This document shows, in pieces, positions 44,382 through 53,802 of a stretch of 64,000 nucleotides of DNA. Source of the stretch: Advenella sp. S44 (GTDB lineage: Bacteria; Pseudomonadota; Gammaproteobacteria; Burkholderiales; Burkholderiaceae_B). Within the stretch, counting starts at the first letter, position 1; each line of letters begins with the position of its first letter. The translations under genes and the position numbers were made by a program. The notes below the pieces were generated by a model. That model was given only the letters and a program-made list of their open reading frames with translations. It ran no database searches and had not been told where the DNA came from. Location: positions 496,001 through 560,000 of the forward strand of contig NZ_NEXS01000003.1 of NCBI RefSeq assembly GCF_002810445.1, in the 5' to 3' direction.

Positions 44382-44885
44382 GTGATCAAGCGTCTGGCTC
44401 TTGTTTTTTTCATGGTTCTGTTGGCGGGGTGTTCGCCAAAATACGATTGGCGCGAGGTGAAAATTGCAGGCGGGCGCATGCAGGCAATTTTCCCTGACAA
44501 GCCGCGCAGCGAATCGCGAACGACAGAAGTCGAAGGCGTGGAATATCCATTTACCATGGAAATGGCGCTGGTAGACGACCAGGTGTTTGCAGTGGTCTAC
44601 AGCCTGCTGCCAGAGGGCAAACAGGATGAGGCCAGTACGCGCAAGGCCGGCCAGGCGCTGCTGCGCTCGGTATACGCCAGCATGAACGAACCGGTGCCCG
44701 AGTCGCTGCCCGCATTCGGGCAGAAGCTGACCTTCAGGAAAGCGGTGGGTGACGAGAATGCCAGTGTCTATGTCAAGGTGTTTGCCGGCAACGGCGTTAT
44801 CGCCCAGGCCTATGTCGCCGGACAGGACAACACCTTGAATGAGCCGGTTGCCGACGAGTTTCTCAATGGCATGTCGCTCAGATAG
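44382..44885 (+). CDS. Putative lipoprotein, unknown function
   Basis: About 167 residues from GTG 44382; GTG 44373 is possible. The N-terminus IKRLALVFFMVLLAGC is a textbook lipobox, so the mature protein would be lipid-anchored at Cys near residue 16. The rest (MQAIFPDKPRSESRTTEVEGVEYPFTMEM...) is predicted mostly beta with one helix (RKAGQALLRSVYASM) and ends FLNGMSLR, as in small beta/alpha surface or periplasmic proteins found next to metX in relatives. I recognise no catalytic residues. It is divergent from gshA and precedes the SAM-II element. Confidence 0.7.
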   Translation: MIKRLALVFFMVLLAGCSPKYDWREVKIAGGRMQAIFPDKPRSESRTTEVEGVEYPFTMEMALVDDQVFAVVYSLLPEGKQDEASTRKAGQALLRSVYASMNEPVPESLPAFGQKLTFRKAVGDENASVYVKVFAGNGVIAQAYVAGQDNTLNEPVADEFLNGMSLR

Positions 44886-44927
44886 CCGACTCCCGGCTTG
44901 TTTTTAAAATGATACAATGCGATAAAG

Positions 44928-44986
44928 GTCGGCGCCGATTTGTCTGATCCGCTTGCGGGCGCCTCAAAAATCCCGCTAAAAAGGTC
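44928..44986 (+). promoter_or_regulatory. SAM-II riboswitch upstream of metX
   Basis: The leader contains stem P1 GGCGCC (44931-44936) and GGCGCC (44958-44963), the conserved GATTTG just after the first arm, and the hallmark GCTAAAAAGG (44975-44984) which also holds the ribosome site five bases before the metX ATG. GCGG (44955-44958) can pair with CCGC (44973-44976), giving the pseudoknot of the class. Binding of S-adenosylmethionine should hide the ribosome site and shut off metX translation. A TACAAT -10-like box is at 44913-44918. Confidence 0.9.
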
Positions 44987-44989
44987 CGT

Positions 44990-46186
44990 ATGGTTTCTAA
45001 AAATTCAACATCACAGCAATCTGTGGGCGTGGTTACGCCCCAATTTCTTCAGTTCGAACAACCGCTCACACTCAGTAGTGGCCAGGTGCTGCCGTCATAC
45101 ACGCTCGCTGTGGAAACCTATGGCAAGCTCAACGCGCAGCGCAACAACGCCGTGCTTGTCTGTCATGCGCTCAACGCCTCGCATCACGTGGCGGGCGTCT
45201 CGCCCGACAATGAAAAGGATGTGGGGTGGTGGGACAATATGGTCGGGCCGGGAAAGCCGGTAGATACGAATATTTACTTTGTCATCGGTGTCAATAACCT
45301 GGGCTCCTGCTTCGGTTCCACGGGACCGGCTTCTATCGACCCTGCTACCGGCAAGCCCTGGGGCTCCTCTTTCCCGGTTGTGACGGTGGAAGACTGGGTT
45401 CGCGCGCAGGCGCGGGTCGCCGATCACTTCGGCATCGACCGATTTGCCGCAGTCATGGGTGGGTCCCTCGGGGGCATGCAAGCCCTGAGCTGGGCTATCG
45501 AATTGCCCGAACGCATTGCCCATTGTGTTGTTGTTGCCACCACCACCAATTTGTCGGCACAAAACATCGCCTTTAACGAAGTGGCGCGACGCGCGATCAT
45601 CAGTGACCCGGATTTTCATGGTGGTAACTATTACGAGTACGACACCGTGCCTGCCCGTGGCCTGTCTGTTGCGCGCATGGTGGGTCATATTACCTATTTG
45701 TCGGACGATGACATGGCCGAAAAATTCGGCCGTGCCCAGCGTAACCCGGCCGAAGACGGCAAGTTCCGCTTTGGCTATGATGTCGAATTTGAAGTCGAGT
45801 CTTATCTGCGTTATCAGGGCGAAAAATTTTCCAAATATTTCGATGCCAATACTTATTTGCTAATCACGCGTGCGCTAGACTATTTTGATCCGGCAGCCCG
45901 GCATGGGGGCGATCTGACCGAGGCATTGCGCCCGGCGCAAGCGGAATTTCTGACTGTGTCGTTTTCTACTGACTGGCGCTTCCCGCCAGAGCGGTCACGC
46001 GAACTGGTAAAGGCGCTGCTCAAAAACGGGCAGCAGGTGACCTATGCCGAGATCGACGCGCCGCATGGCCACGATGCCTTTTTGCTGGATGACCCGCGCT
46101 ACCACGCTGTGGTGCGGGCGTATTATCATCGCATTGCCGCGAGCCTGGGTCTGAAGGCGGAACAATCTGAGCAGGAGGCAGCATGA
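44990..46186 (+). CDS. metX: Homoserine O-acyltransferase
   Basis: 398 residues, alpha/beta hydrolase fold. The nucleophile elbow GGSLGG puts catalytic Ser at residue 159; [11 protein letters not shown] (Asp) and [12 protein letters not shown] (His) complete the triad. [14 protein letters not shown] and [12 protein letters not shown] are the oxyanion and acyl-CoA regions. It activates homoserine with acetyl- or succinyl-CoA for methionine synthesis; MetX of this clade can use either donor, so I leave the acyl group open. It is controlled by the SAM-II riboswitch just upstream and overlaps metW by four bases. Confidence 0.95.
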   Translation: MVSKNSTSQQSVGVVTPQFLQFEQPLTLSSGQVLPSYTLAVETYGKLNAQRNNAVLVCHALNASHHVAGVSPDNEKDVGWWDNMVGPGKPVDTNIYFVIGVNNLGSCFGSTGPASIDPATGKPWGSSFPVVTVEDWVRAQARVADHFGIDRFAAVMGGSLGGMQALSWAIELPERIAHCVVVATTTNLSAQNIAFNEVARRAIISDPDFHGGNYYEYDTVPARGLSVARMVGHITYLSDDDMAEKFGRAQRNPAEDGKFRFGYDVEFEVESYLRYQGEKFSKYFDANTYLLITRALDYFDPAARHGGDLTEALRPAQAEFLTVSFSTDWRFPPERSRELVKALLKNGQQVTYAEIDAPHGHDAFLLDDPRYHAVVRAYYHRIAASLGLKAEQSEQEAA

Positions 46187-46800
46187 GCAAAACAGAACCC
46201 AAGAGCGTGCGTGCCGATCTGCTGCGTATCGCGGACTGGATTCGCGATGATTCCCGGGTGCTTGATCTCGGTTGTGGCGACGGCGTGTTGCTTACCCACC
46301 TGCAAAATCGGCGCGGTGTCACGGCAGTCGGCGTGGAAAAGGAAGATGCCCAGGTGATTGCCTGCGTCAATAAAGGCGTGCGTGTCATTCAGCAGAACCT
46401 GGAAGAAGGACTGGCCATGTTCGATGACCAGCAATTCGATACCGTCGTGTTGTCCCAAACTCTGCAGGCGGTGATCAATACCGAGCACATTCTGAAGGAA
46501 ATGGGGCGAGTTGCACGCTATGGCGTTGTGTCGTTCCCGAACTTCGGCCACTGGACCCATGGTCTTTCCATACTGCGCGGGCGGATGCCAGTGACCGGCC
46601 AGATGCCTTACGAATGGTATAACACGCCCAATATTCACCTGTGTACGCTCAAAGACTTCGAAGACCTGGCCAGACGCCTGGGATTTCGCATTCTTGAGCG
46701 CGCCACCTTCCGGGAAGAGTCCGAGATTTCGCTGATGCCAAGTTTGCGCAGTACACTGGCGGTTTATCATTTCGAGACTGACAGAAACGGCGCCGCATGA
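46183..46800 (+). CDS. metW: Methionine biosynthesis protein MetW
   Basis: 205 residues. SAM-type methyltransferase fold with motif [18 protein letters not shown] near residue 25 and ADxLxxxE-type [20 protein letters not shown] near 60; the C-terminal part [50 protein letters not shown] is the MetW signature. MetW works with MetX in proteobacterial methionine synthesis, probably as a stabilising or activating partner. It starts four bases before the metX stop codon and is therefore also under the riboswitch by coupling; it overlaps the MFS gene by four bases. Confidence 0.92.
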   Translation: MSKTEPKSVRADLLRIADWIRDDSRVLDLGCGDGVLLTHLQNRRGVTAVGVEKEDAQVIACVNKGVRVIQQNLEEGLAMFDDQQFDTVVLSQTLQAVINTEHILKEMGRVARYGVVSFPNFGHWTHGLSILRGRMPVTGQMPYEWYNTPNIHLCTLKDFEDLARRLGFRILERATFREESEISLMPSLRSTLAVYHFETDRNGAA

Positions 46801-48074
46801 TGAACATGATCCGTCCGTACCTGAGCCCGCGCGTCTATCCGCTGCTGCTGCTGGGCCTGGCTAGTGGGTTGCCGCTGGCCCTGACGGGTGGAACGCTGCA
46901 GGCCTGGGCTACGGTAGAAGACGTTCCGCTCACGGAAATCGGCTTCCTTACCCTGGTTGGCGCTGCCTATACGTTCAAGTTTCTATGGGCGCCTTTTATT
47001 GATCGCTTTGTGCCGCCGTTTATGGGAAGGCGTCGGGGCTGGATGGCCATGTCACAGATTCTGCTTGGCCTGACCATTTGCGGTATGGGGCTGTTGGATC
47101 CTTCGCGCTCGCTGTTCTGGCTTGCTGCCCTGGCCACCGTGGTGGCTTTTCTGTCGGCCACGCAGGATATCGCGTTTGACGCCTATAGCGCCGATGTGCT
47201 CAGGCACGAGGAGCGTGCCGCGGGCGCGGCGATCCGGACATTGGGCTATCGTATTGGCATGGTGGTGTCGGGCGGGCTGGCAATTTGGCTGGCCGCTGCG
47301 TGGCTGGGCTGGGGCGCCATGTATTTTCTTATGGGCCTGTTGATGTTCGGCGCGGCAGTGCTCACCTGGCTGGCGCCAGAGCCTGAAGCAGCAGGGGCCA
47401 ACGTGGCGCCGCGCACTTTATATGATGCATTTACCGTGCCATTTCAGGAGTTTTTTTCGCGCAAGGGCGCAATCAATTTCCTGGCACTGATTGTGCTGTA
47501 CAAGTTGGGAGACGCCTTTGCCGGCGCGCTATCGACCACCTTTCTGATCCGGGGGGCCGGTTTTTCTCCGGAAGTGGTCGGTACTGTCAATAAAATTCTT
47601 GCCGTGGTGGCCACTATTATTGGTGCGCTCATCGGCGGTGGGATCATGGGCAAACTCGGTCTGTACCGCTCGCTGATGGTTTTTGGCCTGCTGCAGGCGC
47701 TGTCCAATCTGATGTATATGGTCATTGCGCTGTATCCGCAGAATTTGCCGCTGATGGCGCTGGGCGTCGGTTTTGAGAATCTTTGCGGTGGCCTGGGTAC
47801 CGCCGCATTTGTCGCACTGCTGATGGCATTATGTCATGTGCAATTTACCGCCAGTCAGTTCGCACTGCTGTCTGCCCTGTCGGCAGTGGGCCGCGTGTTT
47901 GTGGCAGGGCCGCTGACTCCGCCAATTGTTGAGGCTTATGGCTGGCCGGCGTTTTTTGTATTCACTTTTTTCATTGCTTTGCCGGGATTGCTTGTGCTGT
48001 GGTTTATGCGCAGCGGCATCATGGCGCTGGAAAAAGACCCATCGCCCGCCGGTGAGGCCGGCGCTGTCGATTGA
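46797..48074 (+). CDS. MFS transporter, AmpG-like
   Basis: 425 residues, 12 predicted helices. The start YLSPRVYPLLLLGLASGLPLALTGGTLQAW, then FKFLWAPFIDRFVPPFMGRRRGWMAMSQ with the MFS loop 2-3 motif, and FLSATQDIAFDAYSADVLRHEERAAGAA match AmpG/SLC33-type permeases, which import 1,6-anhydromuropeptides in peptidoglycan recycling. AmpG proteins are usually longer; here a standard 12-helix length is seen. It follows metW by overlap and the cytochrome genes come next, a conserved order I associate with Bordetella relatives. Substrate assignment is moderate. Confidence 0.78.
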   Translation: MMNMIRPYLSPRVYPLLLLGLASGLPLALTGGTLQAWATVEDVPLTEIGFLTLVGAAYTFKFLWAPFIDRFVPPFMGRRRGWMAMSQILLGLTICGMGLLDPSRSLFWLAALATVVAFLSATQDIAFDAYSADVLRHEERAAGAAIRTLGYRIGMVVSGGLAIWLAAAWLGWGAMYFLMGLLMFGAAVLTWLAPEPEAAGANVAPRTLYDAFTVPFQEFFSRKGAINFLALIVLYKLGDAFAGALSTTFLIRGAGFSPEVVGTVNKILAVVATIIGALIGGGIMGKLGLYRSLMVFGLLQALSNLMYMVIALYPQNLPLMALGVGFENLCGGLGTAAFVALLMALCHVQFTASQFALLSALSAVGRVFVAGPLTPPIVEAYGWPAFFVFTFFIALPGLLVLWFMRSGIMALEKDPSPAGEAGAVD

Positions 48075-48086
48075 ACGAGACGAATA

Positions 48087-48980
48087 ATGACTTTGAGATT
48101 AAAGGGCCTGTTTACGGCGGCCGCCACTTTGCCTTGCATATTGATATTGTCTGCCGCAATGGCGCAGACGCCGGCCCAGCCTGAACCGGCCGCTGGCGGG
48201 GAGCCGACCAATAGCGTATCGACAACGCGCGGCAACATGAGTGATCCTGGCCAGGCGCCAGGCGCGCAGGCGCCGGAAAGATCCCCACGGGCAACGCCTG
48301 CGACGCCTGCAAACCCGATCAACGGTGAAAACCGGATTCCGGTGGGCGCCCCGGGCTCGCTGGAAGCGCGACTGGCGGCATGTACCATGTGCCACGGCGC
48401 CACTGGTGTGCAGGGCGCCGATACCTTCTATCCCCGTATTGCCGGCAAGCCCGCGCATTATCTTTATCAGCAGTTGCTGCGCTTTCGCGAAGGCAAACGT
48501 GAATATCTGCCCATGCAGCGCCTTCTTGTGACGCTGTCAGACGAGTATTTGTATGAGATTGCCGTCTGGTTCAGCAAACAACAACCCGACTATGAATCCA
48601 TTACGCCGCCGCGGGTATCACCGCTCATGTTGCGACAGGGGGAGCAGTTGGTTCACCACGGCGCGCCTGAGCGCGACGTTCCGGCCTGTGTCGCCTGTCA
48701 TGGTGATAACCTGAAAGGAATGGAGCCGGGCATTCCGGGGCTCACGGGTCTGACTAACGAATACATTACCGCCCAGATGGGCGCCTGGCAATATGGCATC
48801 CGTCATTCGGTGGATCCCGATTGCATGGGTGATATCGCCAGAAAAATGACCTCGGCCGAGGTGCAGGCCGTCGCGGCGTGGCTATCGAGCCAGGATCCGC
48901 GTCTTGCGGGCGATATCAATGAGCCGGCCAAATTACCGGTGACCTGTGGCATTCAGGAAGTTTCAGGAGCAGGGCAATGA
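48087..48980 (+). CDS. Diheme cytochrome c (c4/c553-like)
   Basis: 297 residues. A signal peptide ends near residue 26 (ILSAAMA-Q) and a Pro/Ala/Gly-rich spacer follows (27-90). There are two heme-binding sites, C99-TM-C102-H103 and C201-VA-C204-H205. After each, helix patterns with Met ligands (GxxPRIAGKPAHYL and GIPGLTGLTNEYI) are seen, as in cytochrome c4. It acts in the periplasm as electron carrier or donor subunit. It overlaps the triheme gene by four bases, so the two probably form one electron-transfer unit. Confidence 0.85.
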   Translation: MTLRLKGLFTAAATLPCILILSAAMAQTPAQPEPAAGGEPTNSVSTTRGNMSDPGQAPGAQAPERSPRATPATPANPINGENRIPVGAPGSLEARLAACTMCHGATGVQGADTFYPRIAGKPAHYLYQQLLRFREGKREYLPMQRLLVTLSDEYLYEIAVWFSKQQPDYESITPPRVSPLMLRQGEQLVHHGAPERDVPACVACHGDNLKGMEPGIPGLTGLTNEYITAQMGAWQYGIRHSVDPDCMGDIARKMTSAEVQAVAAWLSSQDPRLAGDINEPAKLPVTCGIQEVSGAGQ

Positions 48981-50251
48981 AATGGTTGTCAAAAGTCTTT
49001 GCGTCCATTGTGATTGTCGCCCTGCTAGTGGCAGGCACGATGTATTGGCTTGGTTCGCGCGATGGGACGCTGGTGGCTTCCTCTATGCCCGATGGCGACG
49101 CCTCAGATGCGATCATTGCTCGGGGAAAGTACCTGGCCCAGATAGGCAATTGTGTCGGATGTCATACAGCGGTGGATACGCCGGAATTTTCCGGCGGCAG
49201 CGCGCTCAAGACGGAGTTCGGCACATTCTTTGCGCCAAATATCACGCCGGATCCGCAGCACGGCATTGGCCGCTGGACTGCCGACGACTTCTGGCACGCC
49301 CTGCACAATGGCAAGAGGCCCAACGGCGCGTTGCTGTATCCGGCCTTCCCATACCAGAGCTATTCGCATCTGAGCCGCGCCGATACCGATGCCATTTTCA
49401 GTTATTTGAAAACGCTGCCGGCGAGCGACCGGCAGGCGCCGCCGCATGACCTGCAAGCGCCGTTCAATATGCGCTTTTTGCTGGCATTCTGGCGCGCGCT
49501 GTATTTTCGTCCTGCGGATGCCGTGGCTCACACCGAAGAATCAGACGATCCGATAGTACGGGGCAGGCATTTGGTAGAAGGCGTGGCGCACTGCGCCGAA
49601 TGCCATACCCCGCGCGGCAGTCTGGGCGGTATGGATCAAAACCGCCCCTTGCAGGGCGGCAAAATGCCCGACGGGATCTGGTATGCGCCTGCGCTGACCG
49701 GCGATCAAGACGGCGGGCTGGATGCATGGAGCACCCAGGATATTGCCGACTTGCTATTGACCGGTGGGTCTGTCCATGGGTTTGTCGTTGGCCCGATGAG
49801 CGAGGCCTTGCGCGGGGTTCAGTACCTGAACCAAAGGGATGTCTCGGATATTGCGCTTTATCTGAAGTCGCTGCCGGCAGCCGGGCTAAAGACGGAAAGC
49901 AGCGGTAATGTGAATGACACGCTGTATTCCATGGGGCGAGAAATATACGGCCAGTATTGTGCCGCCTGCCATCAAGCGGATGGCAAGGGCGTGCCACAGG
50001 CGTGGCCTGCATTAGACGGAAATAGCCTGGTAAAAGGGCAGGATGTGACCGGTCTGTTGCGGGTGATCATGGACGGAGGATTTACGCCCACCACGGCAAA
50101 AACGCCGCAACCTTACGGTATGCCGCCGTTTCGCCATTTCCTGAACGATATGCAAATTGCTGCGGCGGCCACTTACATTCGTAATACTTGGGGCAACAAG
50201 TCCGGTGGCGTCGATCAGCGTCGTGTCAATCGCGTTCGAAATATCGATTAA
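48977..50251 (+). CDS. Triheme cytochrome c (alcohol-dehydrogenase-subunit-like)
   Basis: 424 residues with an N-terminal signal-anchor (residues 6-25) and three heme sites: C59-VG-C62-H63, C206-AE-C209-H210 and C328-AA-C331-H332. The first unit has FAPNITPDPQHGIGRWTADDFWHALHNG and the second APALTGDQDGGLDAWSTQDIADLLLTG, both typical of membrane-bound cytochrome subunits of quinohemoprotein and molybdo-aldehyde dehydrogenases. No dehydrogenase gene is adjacent, so the donor is not evident. It likely passes electrons from a periplasmic dehydrogenase to quinone or oxidase together with the diheme protein upstream (inference). Confidence 0.85.
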   Translation: MKWLSKVFASIVIVALLVAGTMYWLGSRDGTLVASSMPDGDASDAIIARGKYLAQIGNCVGCHTAVDTPEFSGGSALKTEFGTFFAPNITPDPQHGIGRWTADDFWHALHNGKRPNGALLYPAFPYQSYSHLSRADTDAIFSYLKTLPASDRQAPPHDLQAPFNMRFLLAFWRALYFRPADAVAHTEESDDPIVRGRHLVEGVAHCAECHTPRGSLGGMDQNRPLQGGKMPDGIWYAPALTGDQDGGLDAWSTQDIADLLLTGGSVHGFVVGPMSEALRGVQYLNQRDVSDIALYLKSLPAAGLKTESSGNVNDTLYSMGREIYGQYCAACHQADGKGVPQAWPALDGNSLVKGQDVTGLLRVIMDGGFTPTTAKTPQPYGMPPFRHFLNDMQIAAAATYIRNTWGNKSGGVDQRRVNRVRNID

Positions 50252-50412
50252 GGCCATCGCAGGCGCAGTGGCGGGGGCGGTAGCAGGTCCGCCCTGTGGT
50301 TCGAGCCGTCGCGCATGCGTGTGCGCCTTCCGGTGAAGCGGAAAGCAGGCAGCGCTGCGGGTCCGAAAGGGCAACAGTCGTGGGCCTTTTGCGCTGACTG
50401 CCGGGTTTGTTA

Positions 50413-51216
50413 TCAGGCGCGATTTACCGGTTCCAGATTCCAGTCGTAGTCAATCGTAAGCGGGGCGTGATCAGAGAAGCGCTCATCCTTGTAAATGGAT
50501 GTCGCGATGGCTTTGTCGGCAATGCCGGGCGTGGCGATCTGGTAATCGATACGCCAGCCTACGTTCTTTGCCCAAGCCTGGCCACGATTGCTCCACCAGG
50601 TGTACTGGTCCGGTTCGTTATTGATTTTTCGGAAAACGTCTACGAACCCCCTTCGGTCAAACACATCTGAAATCCAGGCACGCTCTTGCGGCGTAAATCC
50701 GGAGTTCTTCAGGTTGCCCTTCCAGTTTTTCAAGTCAATTTCCTTATGCGCGATATTCCAGTCGCCGCAGATAATGTAATTGTGACCGGTCTTGCGATAG
50801 TCTTCCATCATGGCATCAACCCACGGCCCGAAATGGTCCAGGAAACGGAATTTGGCCGCCTGGCGTTCTTCGCCGCTTGAACCCGAAGGAAGATACGCGC
50901 TAATGATGGTCAGGTCCTTGAAGTCGGCACGCAGGATCCGGCCTTCACGGTCGAATTCGTCGCAAGCCATGCCTGCGTTGACATTGGCATCGTGTCTCAC
51001 ATACAGGCCCACGCCACTGTAACCTTTTTTCTCTGCGTGGCAGAAATAGCCGGTGTAATTGAGCGGATGGCGTAGCTGGTCGATCAGGTCTGCATCCTGG
51101 ATCTTGATTTCCTGCAGGCAAATGACATCTGCATTATGGTGTTCCATCCATTGGGCCAGCCCCTTGCGAAAGGCTGAACGCAGGCCATTGACATTGAGCG
51201 AAGTAACACGAAGCAC
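50413..51216 (-). CDS. xth: Exodeoxyribonuclease III
   Basis: 267 residues. LRVTSLNVNGLRSAFRKGL, CLQEIKIQDADL, YSGVGLYVR, IICGDWNIAHKEIDLKNWKGN, RRGFVDVFR, WRIDYQIATPGI and the terminal FSDHAPLTIDYD contain the metal-binding Asn, Glu, Asp-Asn and Asp-His of the EEP nuclease family. It is an AP endonuclease and 3'-5' exonuclease in base-excision repair. The start is GTG 51216 with AAGGAT upstream. It converges with the cytochrome operon; the 161-base gap 50252-50412 holds nothing recognisable. Confidence 0.93.
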   Translation of the reverse strand: MLRVTSLNVNGLRSAFRKGLAQWMEHHNADVICLQEIKIQDADLIDQLRHPLNYTGYFCHAEKKGYSGVGLYVRHDANVNAGMACDEFDREGRILRADFKDLTIISAYLPSGSSGEERQAAKFRFLDHFGPWVDAMMEDYRKTGHNYIICGDWNIAHKEIDLKNWKGNLKNSGFTPQERAWISDVFDRRGFVDVFRKINNEPDQYTWWSNRGQAWAKNVGWRIDYQIATPGIADKAIATSIYKDERFSDHAPLTIDYDWNLEPVNRA

Positions 51217-51299
51217 GGGGAATCCTTTTTGTTGATGAATCGGCGCAGCACTATTGTAGCGCTTCTGGTAGATATAAAGCTGGCGCTACGATCTGTGAC

Positions 51300-52160
51300 T
51301 TACGCGGTATGCCCGGTCTGTCTTCTGGGCCAGACGGCCGCGACGATAATCAAGATTGCGCCAAGCGTCATTCGCAGTGTGGGCTGCTCGTTGAACAGAA
51401 TCATTGCAAAGGCAATGGCATAGACCGGTTCAAGCGCAATGATCAGACCCGCGCTGCGAGCCGGGATGCTGCGAAGACTGTGGACGAAAAGGAAATGGGA
51501 GAGGGCCGTGCACATAACGCCCAGCACGATCAGCCAGAACAGGCTGGCGCCTGACAGGAGCACCATGCCGCTCATTCCCAGGGGCAGGCAAAGAACCAGT
51601 ACGACCAGATTCTGCCAGAAGGCGACCTGTATGGCATCTAGCCGACCCAGGGTGCGGTTGATCAGCGCAAGGGCGGCAAAGGTGATGGCAGAGATGACGC
51701 CCCAGAACAGGCCGATGGTTCCCGTATTGTTCAGGTCAATGGCTGGCGTCACCAAAACCAGGCCGCTGATTACCAGTACCACCAGGATCCAGTCCAGCAA
51801 ACTGACCGCGTCCTTGAGCACCAGCCTTTCCAGAAGGGTAATGAAGGCCGGAAAGCAAGCGAAACCCAGCGTGGCAATGGCAATGCCGCCGGTTTTTACG
51901 GCCATGAAAAATGTCACCCAGTGTATGGCCAAAGCCAGACCCGAACAGAGCAGCGCTATGCTGCTGCGGCGATCAAGGCCTCGCACAATAGCGGCCTTCA
52001 GGCAAAACGCAACGACTAACAGCGCCGCCACGGCAAACAGCGCTCGACCGAAAGTAATGGTCATGGGGCTTGCGTGGATAACGTGGCCCAGCACGCCGGT
52101 GAGTCCGAAAAAAACGGCGGCAATATGCGCGCTGGTCAGGCCTTTTTGTCGCGGTGTCAT
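51300..52160 (-). CDS. DMT-superfamily (EamA) exporter
   Basis: 286 residues from the ATG at 52160; the open frame runs 81 codons upstream without conservation. About ten membrane helices form two EamA repeats, the first around SAHIAAVFFGLTGVLGHVIHASP and the second from GLFWGVISAITFAALALINRTLG, with the terminal PVYAIAFAMILFNEQPTLRMTLGAILIIVAAV motif. Members export amino acids or other metabolites. No substrate clue is present in the neighbourhood. Confidence 0.85.
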   Translation of the reverse strand: MTPRQKGLTSAHIAAVFFGLTGVLGHVIHASPMTITFGRALFAVAALLVVAFCLKAAIVRGLDRRSSIALLCSGLALAIHWVTFFMAVKTGGIAIATLGFACFPAFITLLERLVLKDAVSLLDWILVVLVISGLVLVTPAIDLNNTGTIGLFWGVISAITFAALALINRTLGRLDAIQVAFWQNLVVLVLCLPLGMSGMVLLSGASLFWLIVLGVMCTALSHFLFVHSLRSIPARSAGLIIALEPVYAIAFAMILFNEQPTLRMTLGAILIIVAAVWPRRQTGHTA

Positions 52161-52240
52161 GTCAGTGGGTTCAATCAGCAAACCCGTATTGTGGAGACAG
52201 GGACCGTATTTAGCAAGCGATAGACGTGGTCGGGATGGGT

Positions 52241-53035
52241 TTAACCGAAGCGAAAACTGGATGCGGTAATGGAACCGAAGGCATGCGTTTCGTGATAGGA
52301 CAGGGTAGCCGGATCCTGCTGCGCGGCGCCGGCGGCAACCATCAGGGGAATCAAGTGGTCTTCGTGCGCATGAGCCAGCCGGGCCGAGGGCGCCTGCTCC
52401 CACTGGATCAGTTTTTGGACGCGTTGCTGTGGACTGCTGTCCACGACAGCGTGTTGCAGCCAGGCGTCAAATTGCGCAGAGGGTTGTGCACCGCGCCGGT
52501 CCAGAAGCCGCAGATTGTGATAGCTCAGGCCGCTGCCGATGATCAGCACGCCTTCTTGTCGTAGTGGGGCCAGCAACTGCCCTAGCCTCAGATGAAATTG
52601 CGGGTCAAAATCTTTGCGGATGGAAAGCTGGACCAGGGGGATATCCGCAGCCGGAAAGGCCACTGCCATGGGGACAAATGCGCCGTGATCAAAGCCGCGC
52701 TTGGCGTCCTGCCTGACGGCAATACTGCCTGTCTGAAGCAGGGATTGCACACGCGCTGCCAGCACAGGGTCTCCGGGCGCAGGGTATTGCACTTGGTACG
52801 TATGTTCTGGAAACCCAGAGTAGTCGTAGAGCATGCCTGGCTGCTCGCCGGTGCTGACGGTGATATCGTCTGTAATCCAATGGGCCGACACCATCAGCAC
52901 GGCCTTGGGTATGGCCGGCAGTTGGTCCGGCAGGCGCTGGAGCGACTCACGCAAGGCAGTGTACATGGCTTGCCATTGAGCGACCCACGGCCAGGGGCCG
53001 CCGCCGTGCGAAATAAAATAAACGGGCATTGTCAT
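52241..53035 (-). CDS. 4,5-DOPA-extradiol-dioxygenase-type (LigB/YgiD) protein
   Basis: 264 residues from ATG 53035 with GGAG upstream; ATG 53029 is an alternative. SHGGGPWPWVAQW supplies the first iron or zinc His, PKAVLMVSAHWITDDITVST the second, and GSGLSYHNLRLL and GFDHGAFVPMAVAFPAADIPLVQLSI the remaining family motifs. Bacterial members cleave extradiol bonds in catecholic compounds, and some use Zn and act as promiscuous dioxygenases. It lies next to DoxX and the exporter but not in an obvious operon. Confidence 0.82.
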   Translation of the reverse strand: MTMPVYFISHGGGPWPWVAQWQAMYTALRESLQRLPDQLPAIPKAVLMVSAHWITDDITVSTGEQPGMLYDYSGFPEHTYQVQYPAPGDPVLAARVQSLLQTGSIAVRQDAKRGFDHGAFVPMAVAFPAADIPLVQLSIRKDFDPQFHLRLGQLLAPLRQEGVLIIGSGLSYHNLRLLDRRGAQPSAQFDAWLQHAVVDSSPQQRVQKLIQWEQAPSARLAHAHEDHLIPLMVAAGAAQQDPATLSYHETHAFGSITASSFRFG

Positions 53036-53409
53036 ATCACGCGCTCCGTAAGGAAGTGGGACGGGCTCAAGTTGGCACACATGGTGGCACCGCGTTATTG
53101 TGGGGCCGGGTATTTACCTCGGACGTATGTGCCTCGCGTATAGGGCCGACGTCTCTGTGTCGCTCGTCTCTGTACTCCGCCATATGTATCTTGCGGCTGT
53201 CCGTCTCGTTAGTTTACGTCTCGCCTGTGCCGATATGGCTGCAAGGGTAGAGGCCTGATCCGAGCGGGCGAAAAAAAATGGCAGTAGCTCACCGCCTGTT
53301 CATGCCGGCAGGGCAGGTGCTGACAATACGACAAGCCGAAGAAAATGACGGGAAGCCTGGCGCGTCCCGGCCAGTGCCGGGCTTGTCCGCGCCGGAATCC
53401 AGATGGGGC
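53036..53409. other. 374-base gap with CGTCTC repeats and a stem-loop
   Basis: No gene seen. Four copies of CGTCTC start at 53150, 53165, 53202 and 53217, in two pairs each exactly 15 bases apart. A compound stem-loop lies at 53359-53393, annotated separately. Confidence 0.35.
53359..53393 (-). terminator. Compound stem-loop downstream of DoxX
   Basis: Outer arms GGCGCG (53359-53364) and CGCGCC (53388-53393), inner arms CCCGGC (53366-53371) and GCCGGG (53376-53381) around CAGT. It starts 17 bases after the DoxX stop codon. No clear T run follows, so termination strength is uncertain; it may instead protect the message end. Confidence 0.5.
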
Positions 53410-53802
53410 TTAGGCCTTGCGGCGCGTATCGATACTGAATGTACCCGGACCTGCTGCTGCAATAAACAGAAAGATGAAGCAGTAAAGCACGACGGTCTCG
53501 CCGCCGTTCATCAGCGGGAACAGGGCGTTGCCCTGGGGAGCATGGGCATAAAAATACGCCACTGCCGTCATGCCCGAAGCGATAAACGCGGCAGGACGAG
53601 TAAATAGGCCCAGAATAAGCAGAATGCCGGCAGTCAGTTCGATCATGCCTGCGATACCGGGCATGGACAGGGCCTGCAAATTATCGAACATGGCAACATG
53701 AGGGATATGCAGGTATTTGGCAGTGCCGTGCAATAACAGCGTATAGCCGGACACAATACGAAGCAGGGCAAGAGCGTAAGGAACCAGATGATCTGTTTTC
53801 AT
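53410..53802 (-). CDS. DoxX-family membrane protein
   Basis: 130 residues with four membrane helices: ALALLRIVSGYTLLLHGTAKYL (10-31), MIELTAGILLILGLFTRPAAFIASGMTAVAYF (51-85) and TVVLYCFIFLFIAAAGPGTFSI near 100-123. The RIVSGYTLLLHG and GLFTRPAAF features are typical of DoxX/SURF4-like proteins, some of which are linked to thiosulfate:quinone oxidoreductase or redox balance. The function here is unknown. It is divergent from the LysR gene with operator-like dyads between them, so the LysR protein may control it (inference). Confidence 0.82.
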   Translation of the reverse strand: MKTDHLVPYALALLRIVSGYTLLLHGTAKYLHIPHVAMFDNLQALSMPGIAGMIELTAGILLILGLFTRPAAFIASGMTAVAYFYAHAPQGNALFPLMNGGETVVLYCFIFLFIAAAGPGTFSIDTRRKA

